In this document: positions 39,702 through 50,315 of the stretch, one piece after another
Layout: each line of letters starts with the position of its first letter
How positions within the stretch are numbered: the stretch's first letter is position 1
NCBI GenBank assembly: GCA_902729315.2
Contig: LR746272.1
Location: 8,922,327 to 8,986,326 of the forward strand
Direction: 5' to 3'
DNA length: 64,000 nt
Source: Spirodela intermedia
Taxonomy: Eukaryota > Streptophyta > Magnoliopsida > Alismatales > Araceae
The notes under the pieces: generated by a model
Told to the model about the DNA's origin: nothing
The model's input: the letters and a program-made list of their open reading frames with translations, nothing else
The model's database searches: none
Translations under genes and position numbers: made by a program

Positions 39702-40061
39702 GTCATTTAGATTCTTTGGACTTACAATCTTGATGAATGCATATAGTTTATTATTCCTCTTATCCTACAGACATCCATGATACTGTTTTCGATGACTTCC
39801 GGACAATCATTCCTGATTATTTTATCCCACAATGTCACCCACGTTGGTCATTTAGTGTCATATCTGCTGATTCTTATCTTTGCTTCGTTCAAACATGCGG
39901 CTGTGAATGAAGACAGGATACATGATATCATTTGTTGCATAGGAGAAATCATTTTTGTAACACTTTTCAATTGTGTATTGGTATTCAGCTATTCCCTTTT
40001 CTCTTTTCATGGGTGTTTGTTTCTGAGTACTTGTGCATTGTACTATAGTCTTTGTCTTTCT

Positions 40062-42560
40062 TCTCAATCCTCTCGTAATACCGTCAATGACTCGTTGGGG
40101 GCGAAGGATACCATTCAGGCACCGGTTGAAGGCCCGTTCTGTCCTCAACAGCCTCAGGAGCACTGTGACACTCCCAGAACCTCACGAACACATGGAGAGA
40201 TCCAGGGCAGACAGAGGAAAGCGTCTGCATAGGAAGGTGTCGAAAGGAGGAAGATCTAAACGGAGAAGGTTCTCCAGGCCTCTCCCTCTATAAAAGGGGA
40301 GAATTTCGCTCTCCGCAAGACAAGAGAACTGAAGAAGAAGACGGAGACTGCGGAGAGGGTCTAATATGCAGGAGAGGGGAAGCTCCGGAGTGAGAAGGGC
40401 AGTGCTCATAGGGAGCTGAGGAGGCTGTGGTGCGACGGCAACAGGAGACAAGTCGGCTGTAGGCTGATAGAGAGCTGGAAGCCGGTAATACGAGAAGAGC
40501 GATCCCGTTGGGATCTTCTCCCTCTTATGTACGTACTTCTTGAGGTAATACAAGTACCTTGGTGAACTCCCTCGCAGCAGGTTCTTGGTGAGTTCCGCAG
40601 GTGACGTTGAAGGGTGCTCGACGTTGACTGAGCAACGGTCGAGGCCAGTCTCGGGCGAGAAAAAGGCCAGAAACCTAGAGCCACCGGAGCCTAGCACCAA
40701 AGAGGGGGCTACACTCCATTAAATCGGGCCTCTAAAGGAGATGGAGAGAGATATTTTATCAAAGAGGTGAATTTGGGTCTTTCTAGGGTTTTGTTAGGGT
40801 TTACTATAAGACAGATATTGGGGCATATTGAGCTGTTTTGGACCCAATACTATTAATGGGCTGGATGTTGGGCGAGTGAGTTTGGGTCATCGAGGTGTTG
40901 ATTCAAGCATCAGTGCTTGACAGAGACGGCGGCATCCACAAGTGAGGATGGTGGTAGCACAGGTGGCAGCCGTTCTTCAGGAGAATCGGGTGAAGATGCG
41001 AAGGAGTGATGATTTTGATTGTTGGGATGTGCAGTCTGAAGGTAGTAGGGATGGTGAGTGAGAACTAAACGGGTATATTCATTTGATCTGATTGAATCTT
41101 TTGTCACCAGAACTGCATTTGTGTAGTTTGGAACTTAGGGTACTTTGATGTCTTCTAGTTGAGATTTGGATCATCATCAAAAGAAATGAAAACACGTAGT
41201 ATTGTGTTAGGATTTTGGAGTCTTATGCATGGTACTAGAGTACATATAATGGAACAGTTTGTCTCTTTGTAGCGCTTTAGCTCACTGGCTATTCAATGGA
41301 GAGGGAGGGTGAACAACGAGGTAAAAATGATATTGGTATTTCAATCCAAGGTTAAGTGATGCTCAATTGTTTTTTGAGGCTTTGATGAAGACTCGAGAAT
41401 GATTTTTAGCTAGTGGAATCAATTTTTGATAGGATTTTAAGAGTGGATTAGGGTTTAACAGAGGTATGAGAGAAGGGATTGTTAGCATTTTTTATAGGAA
41501 TAATGTTTAAATGGCTTTCATAGAGGTCAAATTTGAAGTGGGTTGTTTACTATAAAATTGAAATTTGATTTTGACAGTCACTTAGTGCCGATCAGTGATT
41601 TGTATGTGTGAATGAGGGCAATATGTGTCAAACATTGTTGTGGCTTATGTGCCTGCCTTTTGTGAGTTGATATAATCTTAGGCTTACTTGAGAATGGGTT
41701 GACTCATCTTGTAGTGAGTGAGTTGGCTAACTCATTTAGTTCATATTTTTTGTTCACACGCTTCGTTTTTGAATGAATGATATAATTTTTAGCTAAATTT
41801 ATCACATTAGCATTGTCAATGAATTTTGTAAATACTATAACTCCATAATCCTATCAACTTAATTAAAATAATTTAGGCACAATAGTTACCAATTAAGACA
41901 TTAAACTTAAGTTTAGGATATAGAAACTAAATTTTGCTGCTTAGAAAAGAAAGAGATCAGTGATCCTTTTTACGAATAATCATGATCCAATTGTGATTTT
42001 TCTACCAGTTCAATGTCTAGTGAAGTTTGAATTTTAATTATCCAATCAAATTCAAGTTGTAATATTTGTGATACCATATTTCAAGTTGCATGATAAATGA
42101 CTTACATGCATTTCATACCACTTATATGTGGTTCCTTATGGTAGCCTTGAAATCAAACACATAAAAATAGTAAACAACTTATTGTGTCATCAAACATTTA
42201 AATATAATGTAGCACAAATCATACCTATACAATACATTAAATTTATTAGTTTAATCCTACGGGTATGCTTTTGGACTTCAATCAATCCATTTTGAATTTC
42301 TTAAGTAATTCTTTAGTATATTTTTCTTGAGTGATGATTTTTTTTAGTGGGTCCACATCATTTGATTGGGTTGACACGAACATTTTTGAATTAACACAAA
42401 CTAGCTCGTCAACACAAAGTATTAACATGTGTAGTACATTAAGATTTATAGTGGTATGATTTTTATTAGCTTAAGTCTACTTGCCAAGAGACGGAGGCTG
42501 CGGGAGCGACGGGAGCGAGCGCATCGCGGCTGGCGGTAGGTGGCGGCAGATGGAGCGAGG
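40062..42560. other. Non-coding left part of the insert
   Basis: 40,240-40,720 is GC-richer, has a TATAAAA box at about 40,290 followed by CGCTCTCCGCAAGACAAGAG, and could be the promoter or LTR-like part of an unidentified repeat; no partner copy is present in the window. 40,740-42,470 is AT-rich without coding signals. Confidence 0.4.
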
Positions 42561-42570
42561 GGAGATGGCG

Positions 42571-42690
42571 GAAAGAGACGGAGGCTGCGGGAGAAGGCGG
42601 AGAGAGAAGGAGGCTGCGGGAGAAGGCGGAGAGAGAAGGAGGCTGCGGGAGAAGGCAGAGAGAGAAGGAGGCTGCGGGAGAAGACGAAGA
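42571..42690. repeat. 29-bp minisatellite, about four copies
   Basis: Unit GGAGGCTGCGGGAGAAGGCG followed by GAGAGAGAA, repeated with little change. The unit length is not a multiple of three, so each reading frame rotates through the copies; the Arg/Glu-rich open frames at 42,481-42,995 are by-products. Confidence 0.9.
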
Positions 42691-44721
42691 GAGAAGGAAC
42701 GATGGGCGAAAACAGAGGGAAACGTGGAGCGGTTGGAGGGGGCGGAACGGAAGACAGAGCAATGGGAAACGGCGGAAAAAGGTGGAGGGTTCAGAGGTAT
42801 AGAGAGAAGATTGGTGCTGATGTTCGTCCTTTGAGCCCTCAGGATTTTTTCCTCCTCTCGGATCCTTATATTCCGCCAGGATCAGGCGTTTTTCACTGCA
42901 AGAAGGGGAAGAACAAGAGTGCACGCTTCAAAACGACTTACATCTATCAGGGTGGATACCCCGGATCCTGGAAAATGCCTTGTCCTGCTAGCTAGCCACT
43001 GCTAGAACACGTCCAGAATAAGGCGGGAAAAGAGAGAGGAAGAGAGTATTAATACAGGGGGTATAATCACTAAAATGCCCTCCTATCATTTATCGACTTT
43101 TCTCCATGCCATTTCTTCCTTTTTTTTTCTGATTGGTTGAGAGCTCCCATGACCTGAATTTCGTGCTTCTCTTTAAGAGGAAAATTACAAGGGTTAGTGG
43201 ATGACGACAAAACGTGGCCCACATCCCTCTAACTGATCCTCTGAAGCCCAAAACCAGAACTGATCCATTCTGACCCAACGAATAAGTTTTAAGATCCCAT
43301 GGAGAGCTCCAGGCCACTGGTAGTTATTCCATTTAGTTCTTGTAAATTTCTGTACACATGGAACCTGAGAATATTTATTAATAATAAAATTACTCGACTT
43401 CATAGAAGTCAAGCATAGTAAATCAAAAACATACATAATATACATGAAATGATATTCAAATAAAGTTCAGAAATATTCACATAATTTAATTGATATCATG
43501 ATATATTCAGAATGTAGATGGTTAAACTCATATCAAATGCATAGAATTGTGGGCGCATTTATCATGTTATCAGTCACCATGACAAGACTCAGTCAATTAA
43601 AACTGGTTTCCAAAGAGAAGATTCAATGCCGAGCGTTAGAGGACTCCCTGTCTCCCCCTCTCATACGTCGTCTTTTTCGGATAGCACGGTGGACTCGGTG
43701 GCCTCACTCTCGGACTGGCCAGAGGAAACCTCTTGGTCATATTCTTGGAAGTTTCACCGAGTTAAAGCGACGTGGAGACTTCCTCTTATCTGTGTCCAAC
43801 ATACGCGGACGGAATCATGGCGACGGACGAAGCAAGTCTGGCGACTTGCTGCACGCCACGCCAGACCTATCGATTAGGACTGAGACGCTACTTTTTCAAG
43901 GGTGGGTGGACTTGTTGGGTTTCACCAGGCTGCGGAGGATATCTCTTGATGTAGAGGGCAAGTAGTGGAAGAGATGAGGAGGGCGCGCCGCATTTTTTAA
44001 GGCTAGTCCTCCTGGATTAGACGCAATGGGACTGCCCGTTTGACGAAGCGAGGGGCTCTGAAGCAGGTCTGAGAGTCTGCAATGGCCACCTTCTTCTCCG
44101 GGGATATGGGAGAGGAAAGACCTCCTTCCCTGGTTAATTGCAGACGAAATTAATTGCAGGGTGTTGGACCGATAAAGTCGAGCTTGGTCTCTACATTCGC
44201 GGCGCTTGCATCATCTGTGTCTCGTTTAACCAACAAGAAGATGAGCACACGGCGTGGTGGCCTTTCTGTGACGTCACTGGTTCTGAAGGTCCAGCATGTC
44301 GCACGACGATGCTACGAGGTAAACGATGATTTGAATCCTTTTGATCCCGTGATCCTCACTCACCATTTTGGCGAGGCCAGAGAATCTCTCCCATACGACT
44401 GTGGTGAAATCGATGAAGCCGAAAGAAGACGATGAGCACCAAGTCTATGGTCATAAATTTGCTCTGCGAGCCCAAGGTTTCAATGGCCTCAGTCGAAGGA
44501 CGGCAGTGTAGAACACGTCCATCTTAGATAGAGACACGCCGCGAGTGCTTCCAGGAGTCGTCGGTCGTCGGTCGTCGGCCGTCGCTACGCGGAAGATCTC
44601 TCTCCGACGACTTACCTCACTCCTCAAGAGGGAACTGGACTACAAAGCCTACGTAGAAACCCCATCTCTTCCTTCCTGATCCGCTCGTCCTCCCTTCCGC
44701 GGCAACCCACGCGGAGCAGCC
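42691..44721. other. No confident gene
   Basis: 43,000-43,590 is AT-rich. 43,600-44,700 is GC-richer, with overlapping open frames in several phases on the plus strand but no recognisable domain; it may be decayed coding sequence or the upstream region of the ectodomain gene at 44,722. Confidence 0.4.
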
Positions 44722-45475
44722 ATGACAGGTCGTCCTCCAAGTCCGCCTTGCGGCTGCTACGTCTTCTACCTCCTCTTCCTCCTAGCCCACTCTCTACCCC
44801 TCCCTTCTCGAGGTCTTTCTGTGAGACACACCGAGATCCGGCAGTGCAAAATCTACGACTTCGGAGACGGCTTACAAATCAGGTACCCTCTGTGGATCCA
44901 AGAAAATTCAGTGGAGGACATTGTCTGTCGGTATTATTGTTTACATGTCGAACACACGGACGGATACCCAGTCCTCCAACTGGGAAGACACAAGTACATG
45001 GTCGCCAACGTCAGCTACGAAAAGGCCACCATCATCACCCTCAAGGCCCTCCGCCAAAGTGATCACGGCGGCCAGAGCTCAAGATCCACTGAGGCCAACG
45101 ATTTCCCTAAGTTTCAGGTCGAGTGTTTCTCCGTCTCCGCTCTTTGTAACATCTCCTGCCTTGAGAGAGGCGAGGGGAGGTTCGAATCCATGAAACCATG
45201 TCAAGACGGCAACAGCGGCATCGGCGAGGAGATGCCGGGTCTGAAAGGAGACACCAGACACCACAGCGTAGCTCCGTCGGTGTCAGACTACATGGACTTT
45301 TGCGTGGAGGAGGAGGGTCTCCAGGTCGTGTGGAGATCAGCCCCCGATCTCGACAAGAACTGCAGCCATTGCGAGAAGGAAAATGAGAAATGCCTGTACA
45401 ACCGGACAGCCCAGCAGTATCATTGTAGCTGCTCCACCGGCGAGGGAAAGAACCCGGCTTGCGGATCCAAGAAAG
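44722..45475 (+). CDS. LRK10-like ectodomain gene 1 (GUB_WAK_bind and WAK-associated C-terminus), no kinase
   Basis: A single exon of 754 nt from ATG to a GGTACG donor in phase 1. It encodes an N-terminal hydrophobic signal peptide (YVFYLLFLLAHSLPLP), a cysteine-rich galacturonan-binding (GUB_WAK_bind) domain starting CKIYDFGDGLQIRYPLW, and a WAK-associated C-terminal block NCSHCEKENEKC ending CSCSTGEG. In LRK10-like receptors this exon is followed by transmembrane and kinase exons. None is found before the next ectodomain at 46,275. The frame is uninterrupted. It may yield a secreted or truncated receptor-like protein, or be the surviving exon of a broken gene. In this family the domain is thought to contact cell-wall pectin. 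Confidence 0.75.
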
Positions 45476-46274
45476 GTACGCTAACTCTCACACCATCTCT
45501 TCTCGCTCCACGGATTTACATAGGTTTTAAGATTTTATGGGCATCCACAGTGCCCAAGAAAAGTCTGATTTTTATTTTTCATAGGAAGTACAGCAGTAGC
45601 TGTTCGAGCTAGATATAATCAAGCACTAGAATAAGGCTGAATGCTTAGATTCTTATGGGTTCGTAGCCCCATAAATAGGCATGCTTTTCGGGCAGCGAGG
45701 TCTTCATTCGTTGGGCCGCTCGGTCGTATGCTAGGTTTCTGGTCCATAAGGGCCACAGATTTGGAAAGGTCCATACGGGCTGTGCGTGTGGCCCATCGGG
45801 AGGAGATTTGGCTGGGACTGTGTCCGTTTTGTCCGTCGGGGCTCCTCCTCCTGGCCAGTGTCCGATCAAAATCGAATCTTTGGGCCGGCCTATGAACGGT
45901 TTAGTCCCCACCGGCATGGCAGCTCACCGTTGACCTGCGGGTCAACGCCATCAGTCGTCAGCGGAAGAGAAAATCTAGAAGGTGGCACCACGCTCTGCTG
46001 GCCTCCACGTAGTACCCATTTGCCGAATACTTTTCCGCCCACAGGAATCCTGCCCTGGCGGTTTCGTCAACGCATGGCGTGAAAGACCACGCGAGCCTCT
46101 CTGGTTGGGGTGGATCTTCTCTTAGCTGCCCCGCCGCCAAAGGAGAACAGAAACCATGGGACCGACCGAGAAGAAGACTCCCTCACCTTCCTTCCCTTTC
46201 TCGCGGCCTCCTCTTCTTCCTCCTCCCCATCCCTAAACTGTTTGGCCGCGGCCCAGCAAGCTGGAGAAGCAACA
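45476..46274. other. Gap between ectodomain genes 1 and 2
   Basis: No transmembrane or kinase exon, and no recognisable repeat. The first part is the start of an intron if the donor at 45,476 is used. Confidence 0.5.
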
Positions 46275-47091
46275 ATGTCCGGTGCCCGTCTTCATCCTCC
46301 GCGCTCCTCTTCCTCCTCCTGGGCCTTCCCCATCTTCTTCTTCCTCCTCTCCCAATCGTCTTCCGGAGCAGACGTCGGCAGCGGGAGCTGCCTCCCCCAT
46401 GACTGCGGCGACGGCGTGGAGATCAAGTACCCTCTATGGTACAACGACAGCACCGCCATATCCAACGCCTCCACAAATGAGACCATCTGTGGGCATCCCG
46501 ATTTGGGGATCCGCTGCCAGGACAACAAACCGTTGCTCCACCTGGGTGGAGACATCTACCAGGTCGCCGCCGTTGATTACGAGGAGGGCACCATCACCCT
46601 CAAGGACTTGGACCTGCTGGGTGATGACTGCCCCCGGGCTAGGCATAATCTGACCTTGAGTCCCAACATCCCGCTGGTTGCTCGAGACGTCAGTTACATC
46701 TTCTTCTTCTTCAACTGCTCCGAGAAACCCATCTTCCCCTGGTACGAAACTCTTTATCCCCTCACCTGCCTTGGCGACAATTCCTACGGCCTCCAGTGGA
46801 ACATATCCGAAACTCCGTGGAACGCAATTTGGGGTGTTTGGGGTGTTTGCAATGCAAGTGTGGTGTCGCCGGTGAAGAAACCAGACGAACAACGTTGGAA
46901 TCTGACCACAGATTTTACGAGGATAGTGCAAACCGGTTTTCCTCTGGCACTGAACTTATCGGAGGCGGCCAAGTGCCGCGAGTGCCAAGGGAAAAATTGG
47001 ACATGCGGGTACGTTCGCAACAGGACTATCACAGCTTTCGCGTTCGCCTGCCTCTGCAACAGAGAGGGTGGAACTTGTACATCTGCATCAG
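46275..47091 (+). CDS. LRK10-like ectodomain gene 2, no kinase
   Basis: The ATG at 46,275 was chosen because it precedes a clear signal peptide (WAFPIFFFLLSQSSSG); upstream in-frame codons back to 46,110 lack such a signal. GUB_WAK_bind domain: CLPHDCGDGVEIKYPLWY at the N-terminus, CGHPDLGIRC, then YQVAAVDYEEGTITLKDLDL and NCSEKP. C-terminal block: CRECQGKNWTCGYV followed by FACLCNREGGTC. The exon is 817 nt and ends in phase 1 at a GGTATGC donor, the same phase as gene 1. Many N-glycosylation sites (NDS, NAS, NET, NLT, NCS, NIS) fit an extracellular protein. No kinase exon follows before 48,155. Confidence 0.8.
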
Positions 47092-47157
47092 GTATGCTTC
47101 CAGATCTCATCTCGTTTTCACGGATCCATAGATTCGGATTGCCCGGGTTATCTCCCT

Positions 47158-47177
47158 GGGGGGGGGGGGGGGGGGGG
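47158..47177. repeat. G20 homopolymer
   Basis: Twenty consecutive G residues in the presumed intron just after ectodomain gene 2. Such runs are rare in plant genomes and are common places for sequencing or assembly length errors. Confidence 0.9.
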
Positions 47178-47520
47178 CACGCAGAGAAAGACACCAAAAT
47201 TCAGATGGTTCGCGCGCCACCATTGAGGGGGAGGATTAGGGTACACGAGACATGATGGTGGCAGACGAGACAGGGGGGAGGCGGAAATCGGCTGGAGGAA
47301 AGGTAACGTCTTTGAAGCCGGGTGGGTTGCTTGGAGGCGCCTCTGCTATCGCAGTGGTTCGCCCATTATCAGCAAGGCCAACAACCTCTCCATCCTAATC
47401 AAGGATTGGGTCGATCCTTCGTCTTGGTCGTAACAGTGACGGCAAAAGCAACGCGATCAGACGAGGTAAGACGGACCGTTTCTCTCATGCCGTCGCTGTC
47501 GACCACTAACCCACTTCTTT

Positions 47521-47523
<3 letters not shown>

Positions 47524-47561
<38 letters not shown>
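47524..47561. repeat. (GA)n microsatellite
   Basis: About 38 bp of GA repeats between ectodomain genes 2 and 3. Confidence 0.95.
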
Positions 47562-47564
<3 letters not shown>

Positions 47565-48154
47565 TATCTTGACTTCTCTCTCTCTCTACCTCTGCATCTA
47601 AAGGTAGGATTTTCAAGGGTGCGCGTCACTGTGGGGCTTTTAAACTGAGGGGATTTCGGTTTGATTATTCATAAAGAATTGCCGGAGATGGCTCGGAGAA
47701 GGTTCCTCCGACGAGCTTAGGAAGAAGCTAGGCACCACAGAGAGCACCCAGGTTTTCCAGGATTTGCAGGATTACGATCGGTACCTCGGAGGTAGTATGT
47801 TGACCTGGTCATTAAATTTGGTTGTCGGGCGCTGTCAGTCCGAGAGATAATACCTGCAAGTCTTGGATCTTTAGAGGCAGTGGGTATCCCGCCATCTCTG
47901 TGAGCGTTTTGAAGGAGAGGGAAGGCCGTTGGATCTTTAGTCTCCCCTTTCCTCCTGGTGGGCGTTGAATTCTTTTCACCAAACCCGCAGTTTGCCGGCG
48001 GCTTTGACGTCGTGTCCCTCCCACAACCCATTGGAGAAGGCAGCGACCGAGCCCTCTTCTCCGCCGCCACCTTCCCCTCCTCAATTCGCCGCCTATTTCT
48101 CCCTCTACTGTGCTCGAGGAGACCCCTTGGGGCTTCCCTTCGGAACTCTGTGCC

Positions 48155-48875
48155 ATGCTTCTCCTCCTCCTCCTCTTCTCTCTCTTCGCCGGGATTCCCC
48201 CGGCGCTGAGCGACCTGCGAGAGTACGCCGATTGCCGGCATCCTCTCCGTCTGCTCTGCGGCGTGTGGAAATTCAACATCAGCTACCCCTTCACGGCGGC
48301 GGGGCGGCCGGAATACTGCGGCTTCGGGGAAAAGTACAGGGTGAGATGTGTAGATGACGCTCTGGTAGTCGAGATCAGCGGGAAGAACTACCTCGTCAGC
48401 GAGATCAACTACGAAACCAACGTCCTCAGCGTGGTGCCGAAAGATAGTTGCCCCTTACTTGAGCTCGTCTCCCTGGACCTGGGCTCTCTTTTCGAGTACG
48501 CCTCCAGCAATCTCAACGTTACGCTCTACAACTGTTCGATAACAGAACGTCTCCAGCAGCAAAGGTTCGCTTGCCTTCCCTTCGCGGAGAGCGAGTTCTA
48601 CCTCGTTCTAGATGACCCTCTGGCGGAGAGTCCTGCCAAGGATCCGTCGTGCAACTCGATGGGTAGCGTACCAGTACGAAGGGGGCCCGTTGAAGTGCCG
48701 AACTTGGACCCTTTTTTGTGGTTCGACGTGAGGTGGAAGGCGGGGGAGAGCTGGTGCAGGGACTGCGTCGACTCTGGGGGAGTCTGCGGGTACAATTCCT
48801 CCCAGTCCGATGCGCAGTTCTGCTACTGTAAGGAATCCTCATCCTTGGGCAGATGCACAGAGACTAGAGATAAAG
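48155..48875 (+). CDS. LRK10-like ectodomain gene 3, no kinase
   Basis: The ATG at 48,155 gives a signal peptide (MLLLLLLFSLFAGIPPALS). The GUB_WAK_bind domain has the cysteine pattern CRHPLRLLCG, FNISYPF, EYCGFG and VRCVDD, and continues with YLVSEINYETNVLSVV. The WAK-associated block is CRDCVDSGGVCGYN followed by FCYCKE, the most typical of the cluster. The exon is 721 nt, phase 1, donor GGTACG at 48,876. A (TCG)n/(TCC)n run at 48,914-48,960 is in the presumed intron. No transmembrane or kinase exon was recognised before gene 4. Confidence 0.82.
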
Positions 48876-49688
48876 GTACGCCCCCTCTGAGACTTCTATC
48901 TCCACCACCGTCGTCGTCGTCGTCGTCTTCCTCCTCCGCCTCCTCCTCCTCCTGCTCTTCGAGCCGTTTCGCTTCCTCCCTCTCTTTTAGTGGACGTCGT
49001 TTAGGCCTCTCGGGTGCTTGCCCATCAGCTGAAAGTCCACCTTGTGCGAGCTTCTGGCTGACTCCGGCGTTGAATCTGGTGAGCTTCTGCTTCCCCTTCT
49101 GTCCTCGAGTTTTAGGTATTCCGTCAATCATTTGGATGCCCCGGGGGGCCTTATGTCTCCTCTCTCTCTCTCTATCAGCCCGTGTTAGCTAGCAGTCCAT
49201 GTTGGATCAGACATGTTCAGAAGCCTCTATCCACACCACAACCTCTCTCTTTCGATCACTCACTCTTCTTCTTCTGAGAAGAAAGATGGCCAAGGATTCA
49301 AAAGGAAGCGGGTCAGCACCTGCCAAGCGTGACCAGATCAAGCGTTGACTTCGCCGTGCCCACCAGTCTGCTTGCTTCATAAAAATCTAGGGCAAGGTCA
49401 CCTCAGATTCGATTTTGTCCGTGCAAAGGGGGTACTTTCGCTACTGGTGATCGGACGGTAGCGTTTCAAGCCCTACTGCAAGCAAGGTTTGACTTTGGAA
49501 CTAGCCGCCGGGTTTCATGGTCGGAGTCCCACCTGTTAACGTCACGCCTTCAACCACGAGCAGCATCAGCCACAGAAATCTGAGGAAGAAGTCCCCCGTG
49601 TCCTCCCTCCGCCCATTACCTTCCTCTCCCCTTCTCTTCTTCCCCTGGAATGGATTCATCGAGCCTGCCCACTGATTCTCCTCTGCAG
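48876..49688. other. Gap between ectodomain genes 3 and 4
   Basis: Intronic or intergenic, with a TCG/TCC repeat at the left. No kinase exon was recognised. The open frame running through from gene 3 to 49,192 beyond the donor is low-complexity and not considered coding. Confidence 0.5.
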
Positions 49689-50315
49689 ATGAAGATGCCC
49701 ACTCTGACCGCATGGTCAAAACTAACAGAGCTCTCCCTGAGGCTCGCCCTCTCCTCTTTCCTCCTCTCCTCTCTGGCCTGGGCCGCTGACCTGCCGCCGG
49801 ACGACTGCTTGCCGAGGCACTGCGGGAATGGGGTCAACGTGAGTTACCCTTTCTGGCTGGACGGCTTCCAACCTTCCCACTGCGGTTTTCCTTCTTTCAA
49901 GCTCACCTGCCGGGCAGATTTCCCAGTCGTCCGCATCTTCGAAGATGATTACCACGTTCGGAACATCTTCTACCGCAACCAGTCGTTCCTCGTCTCCAAC
50001 GTTGGCCTCTCAAGCTCAACCTGCTATGTGCCCCGCGATAATCTCTCGATTACCGCCACTCCCTTCTCCATCGTCCCGGCCCAGAGCAGCCTCTTCTTCC
50101 TCCTCGACTGTGAGCCGAATTCGCAGCCTCCTGGTTACGTCCCCATCAATTGCCGTAATGGAAGCAAGGGCCTGTCGTTCGTCGGTAGGGATCAAGTGAA
50201 CGCATCGGCCTGTAAATCTGTCATTAGCTTCCCTATAGTTGGCCTGGGGGATGGCGGCCTAGAGAAGTATAATGATGCCCTGGATATCCTGAAACCTTTG
50301 TCTTTCTCTCTCTAG
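49689..50315 (+). pseudogene. LRK10-like ectodomain gene 4, truncated at the insert border
   Basis: ATG codons at 49,689 and 49,695 precede a signal peptide (LRLALSSFLLSSLAWAADL). The GUB_WAK_bind domain is well preserved: CLPRHCGNGVNVSYPFW, HCGFPSFKLTC, then NVGLSSSTCYVP and FFLLDCE. The frame stays open to the insert border at 50,296, where it runs into RLK2 intron sequence and stops seven codons later (KPLSFSL-stop). The WAK-associated C-terminal block of the other three genes is missing, so the gene lost its 3' end when the block was joined here. A short secreted product is conceivable. Confidence 0.78.

Larger units (their letters stand above)
47092..48154. other. Gap between ectodomain genes 2 and 3
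   Basis: Contains a 20-base G homopolymer (47,158-47,177) and a GA tract (47,524-47,561). No kinase or transmembrane exon was recognised. The last 200 bp are GC-rich and probably the leader of gene 3. Confidence 0.5.
40062..50307 (+). other. 10.2-kb insert in RLK2 carrying LRK10-like ectodomain genes
   Basis: Arm 1 reads through this point without a break, so the 10,246 bp are extra in arm 2. A 12-bp direct repeat CTTTGTCTTTCT flanks the block (40,050-40,061 and 50,296-50,307). No terminal inverted repeats, LTR pair, transposase or reverse transcriptase were recognised. The fourth ectodomain gene is cut by the right border. The structure may be an insertion with target-site duplication, a microhomology-mediated join or an assembly join. 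Confidence 0.8.

Noticed and set aside
42571-42690. Tandem repeats as a CRISPR array
   Set aside because: The repeats are contiguous with no unique spacers, and the sequence is from a plant nuclear genome.
42481-42995. Arg/Glu-rich open frames in two phases
   Set aside because: They are produced by the 29-bp minisatellite; similar peptides appear in several frames, with no domain.
40062-50307. Helitron or cut-and-paste transposon as vehicle of the insert
   Set aside because: No TC start with CTRR end and hairpin that is absent from the empty site, no terminal inverted repeats, and a 12-bp flanking repeat that does not fit Helitron insertion. The CTAG near the right border is also in arm 1.
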